This document shows, piece after piece, positions 11,540 to 23,385 of a stretch of 64,000 nt of DNA. This stretch comes from Chinchilla lanigera. Lineage: Eukaryota > Chordata > Mammalia > Rodentia > Chinchillidae. The notes beneath the pieces were generated by a model. That model was not told the DNA's origin. It saw nothing but the letters and a program-made list of their open reading frames with translations, and made no database searches. The stretch spans positions 869,430 through 933,429 of the forward strand of contig NW_004955429.1 of assembly GCF_000276665.1 (NCBI RefSeq). The letters run 5' to 3'. The translations under genes were made by a program, and so were the position numbers. Each line of letters starts with the position of its first letter. The first letter of the stretch is position 1.

Positions 11540-11665
11540 CATAGTGCTGTGCATGTATTAACTAGTTTAGAACTTCCTGTAATTGCATAAGACATTGTCC
11601 TCATCTGAAAGATAAGGGGGTAAGAGCTCACATATTTAATTCTGGTTCATGTAACTAATCCAGAC
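11540..11665 (-). mobile_element. Possible MIR fragment
   Basis: The sequence runs 'gctgtgcatgtattaac', then 'tcctcatctgaaagataagg', then gtaactaatccag. This resembles the antisense MIR core but is poorly preserved. Confidence 0.4.
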
Positions 11666-13960
11666 AATCCAAGTAGCTCTTTGCAGTTTTCAATCTCATT
11701 TTTTTTCTCAGCTAGTTTTCATAGTTGGAAATATATGCTAATATAATTTGCATGAAGTAAATTTCTCTCCACAGCGCTGTCCTGCCTGTAACTTTTAACT
11801 CAAAGCAACGGCATTCTAGTGATCATATTTGTGTCAGGCTTCTGGAGGGCAATCTGTGTAGAGGAACTTTCCAAGAATCTGTAATTTCACATTCTAGAAA
11901 CAAGTACCCAATTTTAGTTATACATTGACTGTTAGACTTCACAGGGTAAAGGAATACTGAACATGCGAATACACAAAAAATAAATATACTTTGTCCTCTT
12001 ATTTACTATTTTATTGTCTCTACTACTGGGACAAATTCCCTGTCCACCTATGTCTCTTCACAGAAGAGCTTGTATTTGATCATGGTGATGATAAAACTCA
12101 AAGTGAAAAATTCATGTCAGATAAGTACATATGTTGTGACACTTTCATGCCCAAATCAACAAGTTAAAATATTAAAAAAATTAAATGCCATTCCAGCCTT
12201 CTTTCTTTCCCCACTCCATCTTTTACTCAGTATATTTTTACTAAATAAAATAAAATTTGCAAGTAAGCATAATCTGTTAACTCTGTTTGTGATAATGCTA
12301 TTTAATTCCAGGTGATAATAAGATGTTTTATAATGAATAGGACTTGAAGTATTTATATTTATGAATGGTATTTATATTAGAAATGTAAATATAGAAAAAT
12401 ACAGAATTCACTTTCATGGTTAGTAGGTTTCAGTAATTTTCTTCCTTTATCTAACACCACTTTTCATAAAAAAAATCAACTTACCTAGCCAGACCAAAGG
12501 CTCCATGATTACATTTTGGAAAAGGTGTTTTGAATATAATAAATATGTTTATTGGTCTGTCTCCTCCTTCACTGGGAGAGGAAAAATTCTCCAATTTATC
12601 TTTAGTTCTAGACCATATATATAAAAATTAACCAGACTCACGAATTTCACATAATAACAAAAATGAGTTCAAGTGAGAGGAAGCAAACACATAGATCGTA
12701 TCTTCCACCTGGCATGGATTATTTTCAAATGCAAGGGAGGACTCAGTCTCATGTTCAAATACGTGTACCACTTCTCAAGATTTCTATTCTTCTGTGGATT
12801 TTGCTTCTAACTTACCATGAGGCCGTGAGTGAGTCTTCTGGCTTTCTTCTGCCATTCAGATGTCTGTGAACATTGGTTATCTGTGTCCCCTCAAAGTACT
12901 TCCAAAAGGATGGTACTCAGAGGTGTCTCTGATTGTTGAAGGTTGTAAGTCATTAAGTATATTTTTTGCAATTTGACAGGGTAGCAATATTATAATGACC
13001 TTACGGTAAATGAGCATGTGCAAATGTGTTTTTTATTAAATTGAGCAAAGACTTACTGAGCATAAAGGACTGTCTGATTTGTTTTCTTACATTAGTTCTG
13101 TTTACTTGACAAAGATGGAATCTCCATTTCTTCATCCATGTTCCAAAGGAGGGTACTGGCTTGAGTTACCTTATCTTACCAGCCAGGCTTGCAATTATGC
13201 TTAGGAGAGTGCAGGGCACTTCTAAAAGTAGTGCTTAGCTGCAGGTACTTCGAAATGTTTACAGAATTCCACACTTGCCTCGAATGTATTTAATTATTTC
13301 TTGGGCCTGTAATTAACATCTTCCTAGCTTGGTATTTTGATCACTTACTTAACACAAAATTATTAGAGACATTTGTATGTAAAATTCTGCCTTTACATTG
13401 GATCTAAATAGGGATTCAAAACAAAATTATTTCCATGTACATATTTAATCAAATCTACAGTGATAAAATTACAGATTCTTGTTTATGACATGTTTTCATA
13501 GCTCTCTGGCTTTTTTGTTTTTTCTTCTTTTGTGGAGAAATGATACCATTAAGCTCTAGGGAGACTTAGAGCAAGTCTCGATATTAAAAAGTGTGGGTGT
13601 CATCTTTTTCAAATACTGCCAGGCTGTTCTTACTCTTAGAATGGTTTTTAAATATACTTAAATTCTGTAAAAAAATTTTGATTGGAACTTTACTAACAAG
13701 ATAGTCATTATTTGTTTTCTTCTTTTTCATTAAACTTTATATTTGTTTTTATGAAGATTCTGACCATTTAGAATTTAAAAACTTATTCCCAGGATCTTTA
13801 TAGTTTTTGTTACTTATAATATTTTTTCTTTGTGTTTTTACTTTATCACTATTACATTATACAATTTTTAGTACAGTAATTTTAATTTGCATATATTTCC
13901 CTTCTTGTTTAAATGTTCGGGGGGGGTAATCCAGTCAATAGTAATAATTTTGTTTCCTCC
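11666..13960. other. Unassigned AT-rich sequence
   Basis: About 2.3 kb without an assignable gene or repeat. The frames at 12070-12315 and 12663-12869 have no recognisable features. A run of eight G occurs just after 13918. Confidence 0.5.
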
Positions 13961-14399
13961 TGTATCAGTTTGTAGGCTGATGTAACAAAGTATCACCCAC
14001 TAGGTGACTTTAACAGAAATTTATTCTCTTAGAGGTCAGAAAGCCAGAAGTCTGACATAAGGTTGTTGTCAAGGGACCTCACCCCACAAAGCCTCCAGGA
14101 AGTATCCTTCTTTTCTTCTTATCTGGGGATTGCCAGTAACCTTGGGTATGCCTTCATTTGTGGTAGTAAAGTCTCCAAACTCTGCCTCCCCTTTTATGTG
14201 ACCAATTTCCCATGTGTGCCTGTGTCCAGGCTTCCTTCTTCCTCTAAGGACAAGATGAGTATCTCACAGCAGAGCAAGGATTGTTACGATCCATCATAGC
14301 TTTGTTATTACAGCTGGGAAGATCTTTTTCCTAATGGGGTCACATTCACAATTTCCAGGTAAATGTGAATTTTTAGGGGGGACGATTCTACCAATGCTA
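13961..14399 (-). mobile_element. MLT1-type LTR (ERVL-MaLR)
   Basis: Read on the plus strand, it begins 'tgtatcagtttgtaggctga' with 'taacaaagtatcacccacta' and 'aacagaaatttattctctta'. This is the antisense 3' end of MLT1 LTRs, including the reversed poly(A) signal. It continues through 'ggtcacattcacaatttcca' and a gggggga box to about 14399. Internal sequence is not seen, so it is probably a solo LTR. The age makes a target duplication unreadable. Confidence 0.85.
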
Positions 14400-15491
14400 A
14401 AATTAAAAAAAAAATTCTCTACCATCCCAAAATTTTGTTACTCCAAAATTTATGTCGTACCATCTGCTAAATGTTTCAAATTCCACCATCCAAATTATCT
14501 AAATCATATATGATAAGACACTTGATGTAATCTAAGTGGAACCAAATTTCTCTCCATCCATGGAGCTGTGAAACTAAAAGCACATTATCTATTTCCAGAA
14601 CACAGTGTTAGGGCTTTTGAGATTGTCATCACTATACTTTCATTTTCGAAGAATATATTTGTTAAATGTGAACTTGTGAGTCATCGGGTTCTTTTTTTTT
14701 TCAACACTTTATAATATGTTCCACTGCCTTTTACCACCAAAATTTCTGATAAATCATAAAATATGTGGACTACTTTTGTACATAAGTAACATCACATTTT
14801 CCCCATTTTAAAAGCACTTTCTTTGGTTATAAATATTTTGATTAATTAATGTTCATGCCTAGAGTTGGAATTTTTTGAGTTTCTTACAATTATATATTTA
14901 TGTCTTTCATCAAATTGAAAAATTTTAGTCATTTTCTTTTGAAGTAGTTTATGCATAACATTATCTCCATATTGGGCTGTGAGACTTCAACTACATATAT
15001 ATTGGAAATTCAGACATTATTTCACAGGTCTATGAAATTTTGTTCACATATTTTAAATCTTTTTATCTGTATTCTTCTCATTGAAAATGTTCCATTTTTC
15101 CCAAATGTACTGATCCTGCTTCCTTTGTCAACTCATTCTGCTGTTCCTTCCAATCAGGAAACACATTTTATATACATTAGTTTTCCATTTTTGAATTTTC
15201 ATTTGAAATTTGTTTCTAGTTTGTATTTTTCTGATAAGGTTTCCTATATTTTATGTATTGCAATGATATTTCCCTTTGTGCTACTAAGCATATTTAAAAT
15301 AATATAAAATAAAATACCTATCTGCTTATTTCAGTTCATGTCATTGTTGGATGGGTTTCCATTGTTTTGTCTCTTGTCAATGTTAAATTCCTTTGTTTCC
15401 ACACTTACTTTGAATTGTCCCCTCAGTATTCTGATGGCATGGAGATTTAATTCTGTTATATTTATAAATAGAGTGAAGATTGTGTAAACTT
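14400..15491. other. Unassigned AT-rich sequence
   Basis: No repeat recognised. The 118-codon frame at 14951-15307 is Phe/Ile/Leu-rich because of base composition and has no supporting evidence. Confidence 0.5.
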
Positions 15492-15503
15492 TAGCAGGTA
15501 ATC

Positions 15504-15591
15504 TTTTTTTTTTTTTTGGTACCAGGAATTGAACTCACAACCTTGCGCTTTGTAGGCAGGTGCTGTGCTGCTGAGCTAAATCCCCAGCCCC
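15504..15591 (-). mobile_element. Young ID SINE with 12-bp target duplication
   Basis: A poly(T) start is followed by 'ggtaccaggaattgaactca' and an end in 'gagctaaatccccagcccc'. The direct repeat tagcaggtaatc occurs at 15492-15503 and 15592-15603. Confidence 0.97.
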
Positions 15592-15603
15592 TAGCAGGTA
15601 ATC

Positions 15604-18600
15604 ATTTTGGACTCACAGATATTGTCTGCTGGGTGCAACTCAAAACTGATTTCAGTGTTTTGAAACTCCTTGAGTATGAATGGCTCAAAGTCAGGTACTT
15701 TATCAGCCCAGTTTTCTTCACACAGGATCTAGGGCTCCCCATCTCTAGCTATCTACTTTTTGGAATATCTCCCTCACTTTCTAGTGATAGTGATTGTTCC
15801 AATCAGTTTCCTTTTGTTCCTTAGGCCAAAAATAAGCACGAATTTTCTCTGTCAGTGTTTTGCCTGTCAGTGCTGACTAATGCCTGCTCTCAGTCTAAAG
15901 TCATTTTAAAAACAGGAAAATCACTCCGTGCCACTCTTCCTTCCAAATGAATTTTTTTTTTTTACAATTTTCCTGCTTCTGTTAACTCTATGCTCCCTCC
16001 AGCCAGTTGTTTAGAAATTTTATCTACATTTACAGTTGTTGTTTGTGGGAAATTGTTCAGGAAGAAGCTTCTTTGGCCATGCCTAACAATCTCAAAGGCC
16101 CAACACATGAAAACGATTTTGCTTAAAAATAATTTTTCTTTGGTTATGGCCACGGATAGTTCATCTTCTCCAAATGTCTTTTCCCTTGTTAGCTTGATAT
16201 TTCACAGTCCTTTAATAGTATTAATTTGTACTTCACAGCTGTGCGAAGGTCAAATAGGGTTTTAATTTCTCACCTAGACTGTTTCCTCTCCCGACTCACT
16301 GCTCCACTCGGATGTCTGGTTCCCTTACAGCATTTTGGGCTAATTTTGAGGTGTTTTCTTGGCATTCCTACTACTAAGGCCTTTCAATAGTCTCAAGTTT
16401 TATAAGAACCAATTTGAAGTTCAAGTACATATTTGAGATGTTTACCAGTTTGTTATCATCTTTCCTCATATAAACATTAAAATTCTAATCAATGTACACT
16501 TCTTCATTTCATATTTAAGGAAATGAGTTTACACCACAGACACGCAGGCTGTTTAAGGGACCAAACAAGGACACAAGTGTTAAAACAGTTGAATGTACTA
16601 TGACTTCATACAGGAGTTCTCTTGAATATTTAAGTTTTAAAGCAGGAGTGATATTTTCTGCTTTATCAAAGTAATTAGGAAGTTGGAAAATTACTGCTAT
16701 ACTCTGAGTGGATCAGAGTAAGATTTTATGGATCCATTAGACCACAGCCTCAGTTGCTACAGAGTGGAGACAGAATAAAAAAATAATAACCCTGTAAGTA
16801 TAATTGACTTTCTCAGATGAAAGAATAAGCCAGAATAACATCCAGTAATGCACAATGACTAGTTCATGAGGAAGTGATAGTATTACTTGTTGTGTATTTT
16901 GGTTTCATTTTAAAAGCAAATATAATTTTTTACAATAAAGAAAAAATTCTGGAAATATCAATTGATGGAAAACTTTGTTTACAAAATCAACATTTCTACA
17001 AAAGATACAACTTTAGGAATGACTAAAGTAATGACGCAGGAAAATGTTATGTCATCTATGTAAATGCTGAGAATATTCCAAGAAAATTTTTGTGGTTTTG
17101 AACACTATTTAAATCACTAGAAGAAATACATTAACACAGTAAGTAGCTTATGTATTTATTAGAAACTTTCTCTATTTTGGTGGAAATACTTGTCCATTGA
17201 TTACTTTCCTTCAAATTTTAGTCCATGATCACTCTCATCTGTGGTTCATGTTTTCCCAACAATATTATATTCTTTAATAAATTATAGATCATGATATTAA
17301 GAACAAAGATTTTGCCTCTGGCTGTTATCTAAGACAAAGCAACTAGAGAAATGTTATATCTAATATATCTTTAACTGGAGAAATTATTTAAACTATTTTA
17401 ATCTCATTGTGAAAGAAGGAAATGAACAAGTTGCTGTAAAGTCTGGCTCTGTCCTTTGCCAATGGTGTAAATTAAAGCGTGCAAATTGAAATCTCCCTTG
17501 TCTACTTAGAAAAATATGTAACTATTAATTTCTTCAAAAGACTGTTGTGAGGAGCAAGCGACACATGTACAAATGATAGGGAAGACTAGCTGTAACATGG
17601 TAGTGGATGCTACAGAAGAAAACACTACTCTTTTTTCCTTTGTTAACTTTCTTCCTTATGTTCATTTCATATTGTAATTTTAAATATATTGTATATTTTA
17701 AATTAAATGATGGGATTTTATAATACCTATGGTTTCAAGTTAGTGGCTCTGACCCTGTAGATTGTTTGAGTAATGCAGCCTATTCTGATTCATCATAATA
17801 AAAGTCTAACAAAATATGAATTTGAAATCAAGGATATGAAGAGAAATTTATTGTGAGAAATAGCTTACCCAGTCATTTAGGTTAAGTGATTCCTGGAAAT
17901 AGAAGATAATAGGTTACTCTTATTTGTGTAGTGTGCCTGGGGATAAATTTTACTTTCACAATGAAACCACAAGTGGCTTGTTCTGCCCATCCTCAAAGGA
18001 TTAAAAGCAATGACTGCCAAGAATATAACTTTCTGAAGATCAAGCATGGAGTCTGCTTTAGCATATTTCCTGAATGATTAACTTAGTCAAATTAAATATA
18101 CATTTTAATACTGATTATTTTTCCTGATTCTGATAAATAAAAAGTACAAAAATTATTTATTTGTCTGAGAAGACATAACCATGGGAAATCAGGGGAAATG
18201 ATAGTGTAAGGACCTCTGAAAAGCTCTTACTCTATATGAAAACAGTGGCAAAAATCAGCAGAATTTACTTTCTCACAACTCAGGAAATTACCCAAAGGCT
18301 TATAATAACCTAGTGCATGTTTACTCTATAAAAACAATTTAACCTTGCTAAGAACAGCAAGTTCTATGAAGTTTTAAATATTTCTTTCCTATCTCCAGTT
18401 AGCCCCATCTCTGTGGTAACCTTGGAGATAGCACAGTGTCCAGAAAGACCAGCACCCTGTCAGCCACTGCTGTGGAAAGGAGATGTGTACTCCTTCAGAG
18501 CCCCGCTCTCTCAGCATTGTCAGTATTTTAATTGTCTCTTATTTCCCAGAACACGTTACCTGTAGGGCTTGTCTGTATTTAACCTGACTCAGAACTCACT

Positions 18601-18929
18601 CACTGGAAAAGAAAAAACAGAAAACAGGGCATTTGGAAAACAAACGAGAATGTAGAAAGTCACATGAATGTATAGAACTATGCACAGGCTCAGGAAAGAC
18701 CAGAGATGATCACTTTCTCTCACATGCAGATGATTTTGAAACTCCACTGAAGCAGGAAGCAAGGAAGAAGGCAGAATCACTACGTGTCTGGTGGAGTCTT
18801 GGAGCAAGGCTACACACAAATGCAGACATCAGAAGGGTGTGATACAGTTTTGATATATTGCTAAAATTAATGTTAATTCTAACTTTATTGCTATGTTATA
18901 AGCAATGTTATAAGTAATATTAATTGTGA
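15604..18929. other. Unassigned AT-rich sequence
   Basis: About 3.3 kb in which I see no gene. A weak MIR-like order (ggctctgtcctttgcc, then gactgttgtgaggagcaagc) occurs at about 17440-17600 but is too diverged to call. The paired frames at 18589-18842 are without domain evidence. Confidence 0.45.
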
Positions 18930-19048
18930 GAAACTAATAAGGTACTAATTAGAAAAACTACAAAGAAAATATTTCAAAAATACAACAACAAGAAAATGAC
19001 AAGGAAATTTACATGGTACACTCGAGAAACTATTTAGTTCAGAAAGAA

Positions 19049-19312
19049 GACACAGGCTGGACACGATGGCACATGTGTGCCATCCCAACTACTTGGAAAG
19101 CAGAGGCAAGAAGTCACAAGTTTCAAAATCCTGGACAATTTAGGGAGAGATCCTATCCCCCCCAAAAAAATAAAAAAAAGCTTGAGACACTGTTCAGTTA
19201 TAGAACACTTCCTTAGTATGTGCTTAGTATGTCCTTAGTATGTGCTAGGCCTCCATTCAATTCCCAGGACAAAGAAGAGTAAAGAAAAGAAAAAAGAGAA
19301 AACAGGTGGAAA
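19049..19312 (+). mobile_element. B1-dID composite SINE inserted in old L1
   Basis: The left half is B1-like: 'ggctggacacgatggcacat', acttggaaagcagaggcaag, cctggacaatttagggagag. An A-rich linker follows at about 19158-19178. The right half is ID-like, ending 'gcctccattcaattcccagg' plus an A/G-rich tail. This arrangement matches the B1-dID family known from several rodent lineages. The ID half contains three successive copies of an 11-nt unit (19212-19244). Confidence 0.8.
19212..19244 (+). repeat. 11-bp unit repeated three times within the ID half
   Basis: The units are cttagtatgtg, cttagtatgtc and cttagtatgtg. An intact ID has only one such segment (cctagcatgtg-like), so two units are extra. 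Confidence 0.9.
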
Positions 19313-19879
19313 AAGAAAAGAAAAACAGACGCAGTGGGTAAATAGGGAAAATGTAAACATAAGAAGTAAGAGATATAGAAAACAAATAGCAAAAAGGTAG
19401 ATGTAACTCACACCTTACAGCAATGACATTACATGTAAATAAACGTGATTAAAAGTCAGAAATTAGAGAAGGGTTAAAATGTGACTCAAGGCTGTCTACA
19501 ACAATATACAGTTTAGATGGAAAGATCCAAATTAGCTGAAAAAACAATGGAAAATGACAAGCCATACAGCTAGTAATCAAAGGAGGGTTAATCTGCCACA
19601 CTATTTTAAACACAGTATTATGGAAGAATTTTTTTTTAAATGGTCAACGCATCAAGAAAATACAATAATGAGGCTATATAGAATAAGAGCTACATGAACA
19701 AAAAAACTGGACAATTCAACAGTGATAATTGGAGATTGCAATATCACAATTCAATAATAAAACAAATACATAACAATTTAATCAGATAACAGACAAGTAG
19801 AAAGATATTTAAAAGTGAATTAACTCTATGGAATACTCCACTCAACAACAGCAGAATATTCATTTAAATTGTATATGTA

Positions 19880-19983
19880 GGGCTGTGCATAAAGCTCAGT
19901 GACACAAGCACGTGCCTAGTAAGCACAAGGTCCTGAGTTCGATTACTGGTACAAATAAATAAATAAATAAATAAATAAATAAA
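19880..19983 (+). mobile_element. ID SINE with (AAAT)n tail inside old L1
   Basis: The body runs 'agggctgtgcataaagctca', gcctagtaagcacaaggtc and 'ctgagttcgattactggtac', followed by an AAAT array at about 19953-19983. It splits the L1 sequence: 'gcagaatattcatttaaatt' lies before it and 'caacattctccagaatagac' after it. It is therefore younger than the host L1. Confidence 0.92.
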
Positions 19984-20475
19984 ATATGCAACATTCTCCA
20001 GAATAGACCATGAGGTATAAAAGAAAACAGTTTGAAGTAAAAGTATTGAAATCATCAAAGTTATGATCTTTGACCACAATGGATTGTGATTAGAAATTCA
20101 CAAATATAGAGAAATAACCTTTTTTTAACTAAGCAAAAATTCAAAGAAAAAATTTTAAAGAAAACTAGTACTTTGAAGTAAATTAATACAAAAACTGTAC
20201 ACAATATCAGCACTTATAGGATAAAAGCAGAGCTATGCTGAAAGGAAAATTTGTGCCTATATTTAAAGAGAATGATAAAGAGTCAATAACTTATTATCCT
20301 GTCCTAACTAGAAAAAGAAGATCAAGCTACACAAAAGCTAAGAGGCAGAAGAAAATATTAAAGATTAGAGTGGAACTACATAAAGCAGACAATATAAAAA
20401 TAGTAGAGCAAAAACACAAGTTGGTACCTTTATTGATAAGACTGATAAAATTGAGAGAGCTATAGCTAGATTGAG

Positions 20476-20828
20476 TACAATAGATTGAGTGTTCACGTCC
20501 TTCCCTAATTTATGTTGTTAAATCCTGACCCACAATATGATAGTGTTAGGAAATGGGGCACTGGGTAGTTATGTCATGAGTGTGGAGTCCCTATGACTGT
20601 GTTTAATGGCTTTACGAAAAGACCCCGGAGAGCTCTTGCTCTTTTCTTTTGTCACATGGAGATACAAGGAGAAGACAACATTCTGCAGCACTGAAGATGG
20701 CTCTCCTTAGAACTCAGACATGTTTGCACCATCATCTCACACCCAGAAGTGTGAGGGGGAAAATAAATTTTTGTTATAGGTCAGTTTCGACTGTTGTGTG
20801 CTTTTGTTGTAGCAAGGTGAGCTAAGAA
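20476..20828 (+). mobile_element. MaLR-type solo LTR inserted in old L1
   Basis: The order follows MLT1/MST-like LTRs: 'ttaaatcctgacccacaata', 'ggaaatggggcactgggtag', 'tcatgagtgtggagtcccta', aagaccccggagagctc, 'gtgagggggaaaataaattt' (poly(A) signal AATAAA) and 'ttgttgtagcaaggtgagct'. The direct repeat attgag at 20470-20475 and 20829-20834 flanks it. It separates L1 sequence that resumes immediately downstream. Confidence 0.82.
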
Positions 20829-20950
20829 ATTGAGTAAGGACAAAGAGAAAGAGATGAGAGAAAGGGAGGGATGGAGGTGGGGGGCGGGATTCAAAATATC
20901 ATTACACAGAGTAAAAGAGTATTACTCTATAACTGCAGACCTTTTAGAAA
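20829..20950 (+). mobile_element. Old LINE-1 continued after the LTR
   Basis: 'attgagtaaggacaaagaga' continues the L1 line broken at 20475. The following purine/A-rich stretch and 'gagtattactctataactgc' resemble the L1 segment after the endonuclease region but are strongly degraded. The right boundary is uncertain. Confidence 0.55.
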
Positions 20951-21650
20951 AAAAAAAGGTCTATAGGCAACATCTAATAACAGAAAAAGTGCTGGTTATT
21001 AGGGGAATGCAAATTAAAACACTGAGATTCTATCTTATCCATGAAAGAATGGCCATCATGGAAAATATAGTAACAAATGCTGGCAAGGCTGCAAAGAGAA
21101 GGGAAGCTGTCTACATTGTGGTGAGGATATACACTAGTGCAACCACTGTGGAAATCTGTAAGGAGATTCCTCAAAAACTAAAACTAGTCATTTTAATCTA
21201 CCCCATGTATTCACCATCTGGTAGCCTTGCAAAATAATTAAAGGTAGCCTTGCAAAAGAGTTAAAGACATCATATTACAGCGATGCATGGATATCTATGT
21301 TTATAATAGTGCAATTCATAAGTCATGGAAGCAACCTATATGGCATCTACAGATGAGATACACTTGGAGCACTGCTCTGCCATTGAAAGAAGAAACTGGA
21401 GTAATTTGTAGGCAACTGTATGCATCATGAGACCATAATGTTAAGTGAAATGAATCAGAGACGCAAATTTAAATATCACAGTTTTTATTACATAAAACAC
21501 CCAAAATATACATCAAAAGCAAAACAAAAGATAGAAAATAGGAAGTGGGAAGATGGATTTTTCTCAGCTGGGAAAGGGAGAAGAGATAGATGGAAGAGGG
21601 AGGGAAATGAGACAAAGAAAATACATAAACACCATCCAGACGTGTCTTTC
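20951..21650 (+). mobile_element. Younger LINE-1 3' end
   Basis: It matches the C-terminal part of ORF2 seen in the copies at 32 kb and 61 kb: 'gggaatgcaaattaaaacac', 'catgaaagaatggccatcat', 'ccactgtggaaatctgtaag', attacagcgatgcatgg, 'gaaatgaatcagagacgcaa', then the purine-rich 3' UTR (gaagagatagatggaagagg). A 15-nt unit containing 'ggtagccttgcaaaa' occurs twice near 21221-21258. Stops break the frame. I see no clean A-tail at the right end. Confidence 0.75.
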
Positions 21651-21875
21651 CAGGTGACATGATCTTTGATGTAGGAAATATTAAAGATCCATAGAAATGG
21701 TAATCTAGAAAATAAGTAAGTTCAGTAAGCTTATAGGGTAAAGATCATTACATATAAATCAGTTCTATTTATATACAATGTCAATATTTATATACAAGTG
21801 AAAATTAAATTGTAATCAAGATTGCAAAATGCTAGCATGACGATAAACACATAATTGAGGGTTTAAACCCTGGAG

Positions 21876-21967
21876 ATATATATATATATATATAACCAGA
21901 AATCAAACTTAGGCCTTCACACTTGGCACGCAGGTGCTGTGCCACTGAGCTACATCTCTGGCAACCC
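21876..21967 (-). mobile_element. Old ID SINE with (TA)n in place of its poly(T)
   Basis: A (TA)n run at 21876-21894 is followed by 'accagaaatcaaacttaggc', cttggcacgcaggtgctgtg and 'cactgagctacatctctggc', a diverged antisense ID. The tail has been replaced by a dinucleotide array. Confidence 0.85.
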
Positions 21968-22674
21968 TGGGCATATAGTTTCACTCAATTTTGCATAGGT
22001 TCCAATGGAAGCAAGAATAATCTTTTCAACCAATGGGGATGATACAGTGGATATGTGTATGTGAAACAATAAAGGTGGATTCTTGCACACAACATTAATG
22101 CAAAATACCTAAACTAAAATGATAAAAATTCTTAGAAGAAAAGAGATATAAATCTTTAGCCCCTTAGACAAACTGTTTTTAAAGATCACAGCAGGGAAAG
22201 TAAAGGCAACAACATAAACATCATTAAGTGAACTTCAACAAAATTAAAATTTTTTGTGCAACAAGGAGTACTATCAAGACAGTGGAAACTCGTAGTATGT
22301 GAGAAGATATTTGAGTAAATTATACCTGATAAAGAATTTCATTCAGGATGTACAATGAATGCTTATAACTTCACAATAAAGACAAATAATAAAAGGACAA
22401 AGAATTTAGATAAACATGTGCTTAAGGAAGATATACAAATGGCCAACAAACACAATAAGAGATGCAGATGTCATTAGTTATTAAAAATATTCTATTAAAA
22501 TCTCAATGACATGCCACTTTATACCCCATGGGATTGCTATAATCCAGAAAATTTACAATAACAAATGTTTGTGAATACAGGAAAAATTGGAACCATCATT
22601 GTTGATGGCAATGTAATGGTGCTTCTACTTTGGAACACAGTCTGACAGTGAAATCATTAAACATGAAAGAGTCA

Positions 22675-22787
22675 GGGCTGGGGATTTAGCTCAGCGGCAT
22701 AGCGCCTGCCTGGCAAGCACCAGGTCGTGAGTTCAATTCCCAGTATCGGAAAACAAAACAAAACAAAACAACAACAACAACAAAAAC
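22675..22787 (+). mobile_element. Young ID SINE with 13-bp target duplication
   Basis: The body starts 'gggctggggatttagctcag' and includes 'gcaccaggtcgtgagttcaa'. Its tail is AAAAC units, then an AAC array. Flanks are catgaaagagtca (22662-22674) and catgaaagtgtca (22788-22800), with one mismatch. It sits in the C-terminal part of the old L1 and is the most complete plus-strand ID in the window. Confidence 0.97.
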
Positions 22788-23385
22788 CATGAAAGTGTCA
22801 TTCAAGGCAGCTATTCTACTCCTAGATATTTACCCAAGAGAAATTAAAATAGAAATCCAAGTAATGTGTACAGAAAAGCTCTTAGTTGCATATTTTGGTA
22901 ATAACTAAAATACAGAACCAATCAAAAGTCCATTAAGGAATAAATACTCAAATGTGTAAACAAAATGTTCTATAGGAATGGGACACTATAATGGAATATA
23001 CATGATGGAATATCATATATAATGAAATAATTAAGCCGTATAATGGGCTATCATCTAGTCATACAAAAATGAAGCTTTGATATATAGTAAAATATGACTG
23101 AACCTTAAAAAACATGGAAAGGGAAGGAACTAGAAACATTAATATAAAGTATCTAGAAATGGTAAATTCATAGAAAGAAACTCGATGAATACTTGCTGGG
23201 GTCAGAGAGATTTGATAAAGCCCATTTACTACAGGTAAATATGGGGTATCTTTATGCACTATAAATTTATTTGGGAATTACAGTGGTTATAAGTGCAGAA
23301 TTAAATGTACTAATATACTAAAAGACACTGAAGCTTATACTTTAAAAACATTCCACTCTCATGGTATGTTTTATCTAAACTAAAG

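Larger units (their letters stand above)
18930..20475 (+). mobile_element. Old LINE-1 (L1M-type), 5' part, ORF2 endonuclease region
   Basis: Diverged L1 ORF2 sequence is readable as 'agaaaacaaatagcaaaaag' with 'gtagatgtaactcacacctt', then ggctgtctacaa, 'aattggagattgcaatatca', 'actccactcaacaacagcag', 'ctccagaatagaccatgagg', 'tctttgaccacaatggattg' and 'tgctgaaaggaaaatttgtg'. The order matches the endonuclease domain and the region just after it. The frame is destroyed by stops and indels. It is interrupted by a B1-dID and an ID, then cut by an LTR at 20476. It continues at 20829 and again at about 21655. Confidence 0.85.
21655..23385 (+). mobile_element. Old LINE-1 (L1M-type), RT thumb to 3' end
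   Basis: It resumes older L1 sequence: 'aagtaagttcagtaagctta' and 'aatcagttctatttatatac' (RT palm/thumb), aatggccaacaaacacaataag, 'ctcaatgacatgccacttta' and gggattgctataat. It ends with an L1M-like 3' UTR (taatatactaaaagacactg, aaacattccactctcatggt). It is interrupted by ID SINEs at 21876 and 22675. Sequence between about 20950 and this piece is missing from the old element, so there is also an internal deletion. Confidence 0.8.

Noticed and set aside
14951..15307. 118-codon hydrophobic plus frame as a membrane protein
   Set aside because: Its Phe/Ile/Leu content follows T-rich composition. There is no gene context.
22675..22787. tRNA-Ala-like sequence with A- and B-box character
   Set aside because: It is an ID SINE: degenerate acceptor, A-rich tail and target duplication. 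It is not a functional tRNA gene. The same holds for the other ID copies.
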